From Zygnema cylindricum (Eukaryota; Streptophyta; Zygnematophyceae; Zygnematales; Zygnemataceae): a DNA stretch of 64,000 nucleotides. Location: positions 151,547-215,546 of the forward strand of contig JBBHKE010000755.1 in NCBI GenBank assembly GCA_037447655.1, read 5' to 3'. Both the position numbers and the translations under genes were made by a program. The notes under the pieces were generated by a model. The model saw only the letters and a program-made list of their open reading frames with translations. It was not told the DNA's origin and made no database searches. This document shows, piece after piece, positions 63,986 through 64,000 of this stretch. Every line of letters begins with the position of its first letter. Position 1 is the stretch's first letter.

Positions 63986-64000
63986 AGGGCAAAAAAGGAA

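Overview
The window is nuclear DNA of a green, photosynthetic eukaryote, most likely a streptophyte (charophyte alga or early land plant). It has spliceosomal introns, a photosystem I subunit (PsaO), a thylakoid-lumen TPR protein, plant-type NUP35 and MMS21/NSE2, a GPP-type HAD phosphatase, and Ty1/copia and Ty3/gypsy (chromovirus) retrotransposons. The exact lineage is inference. A 10-base N gap at 30735-30744 shows that this is an assembled scaffold.

Layout. 37-915 (+): last exon of a PstS-like phosphate-binding protein, with a decayed inverted copy at 2730-3320 (-). 3.6-8.2 kb: nested repeats, including hAT-type MITEs with perfect 8-bp target duplications and a 2.3-kb long-inverted-repeat element. 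9287-12168 (+): nucleoporin NUP35. 15691-19679 (-): SUMO E3 ligase NSE2/MMS21. 20840-24438 (-): lumenal TPR protein. 26352-30636 (+): GPP-like HAD phosphatase carrying a MITE in an intron. 30851-32789 (-): 5' two-thirds of a MetX-like acyltransferase, ending near the N gap. 33138-33953: second copy of that MITE. 34095-35150: remnant of a non-LTR-type retroelement. 37145-38062 (-): psaO. 39913-58.7 kb: nested retrotransposons (three gypsy chromovirus fragments, one full-length but inactivated copia element, a solo copia-type LTR, and the 5' half of another LTR element). 58.7-63 kb: MITE-rich DNA. 63071-63396 (+): first two exons of an unrecognised secretory or membrane protein gene.

The host genes are an unrelated mix (photosynthesis, nuclear pore, DNA repair/SUMO, phosphate and sulfur/amino-acid metabolism), as expected for a eukaryotic chromosome, not an operon. 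Exon models were made by matching reading frame, GT/AG sites, splice phase and remembered family sequence. Every junction listed keeps frame. Exceptions: one NSE2 exon is missing between exons 1 and 2, and the MetX-like gene has no recognisable 3' part.

Most notable: (1) three short-element families with intact 8-bp target duplications and several TA-flanked families; (2) an extra ORF of about 1.25 kb between the chromodomain and the 3' LTR of a gypsy element; (3) a copia element whose gag start codon appears to lie inside the LTR; (4) repeated copies of an exon tail plus 5' splice site inside a TPR-gene intron; (5) an intron-bearing MetX-like gene in a green-lineage genome; (6) a shared 12-bp G-box palindrome just upstream of two start codons.
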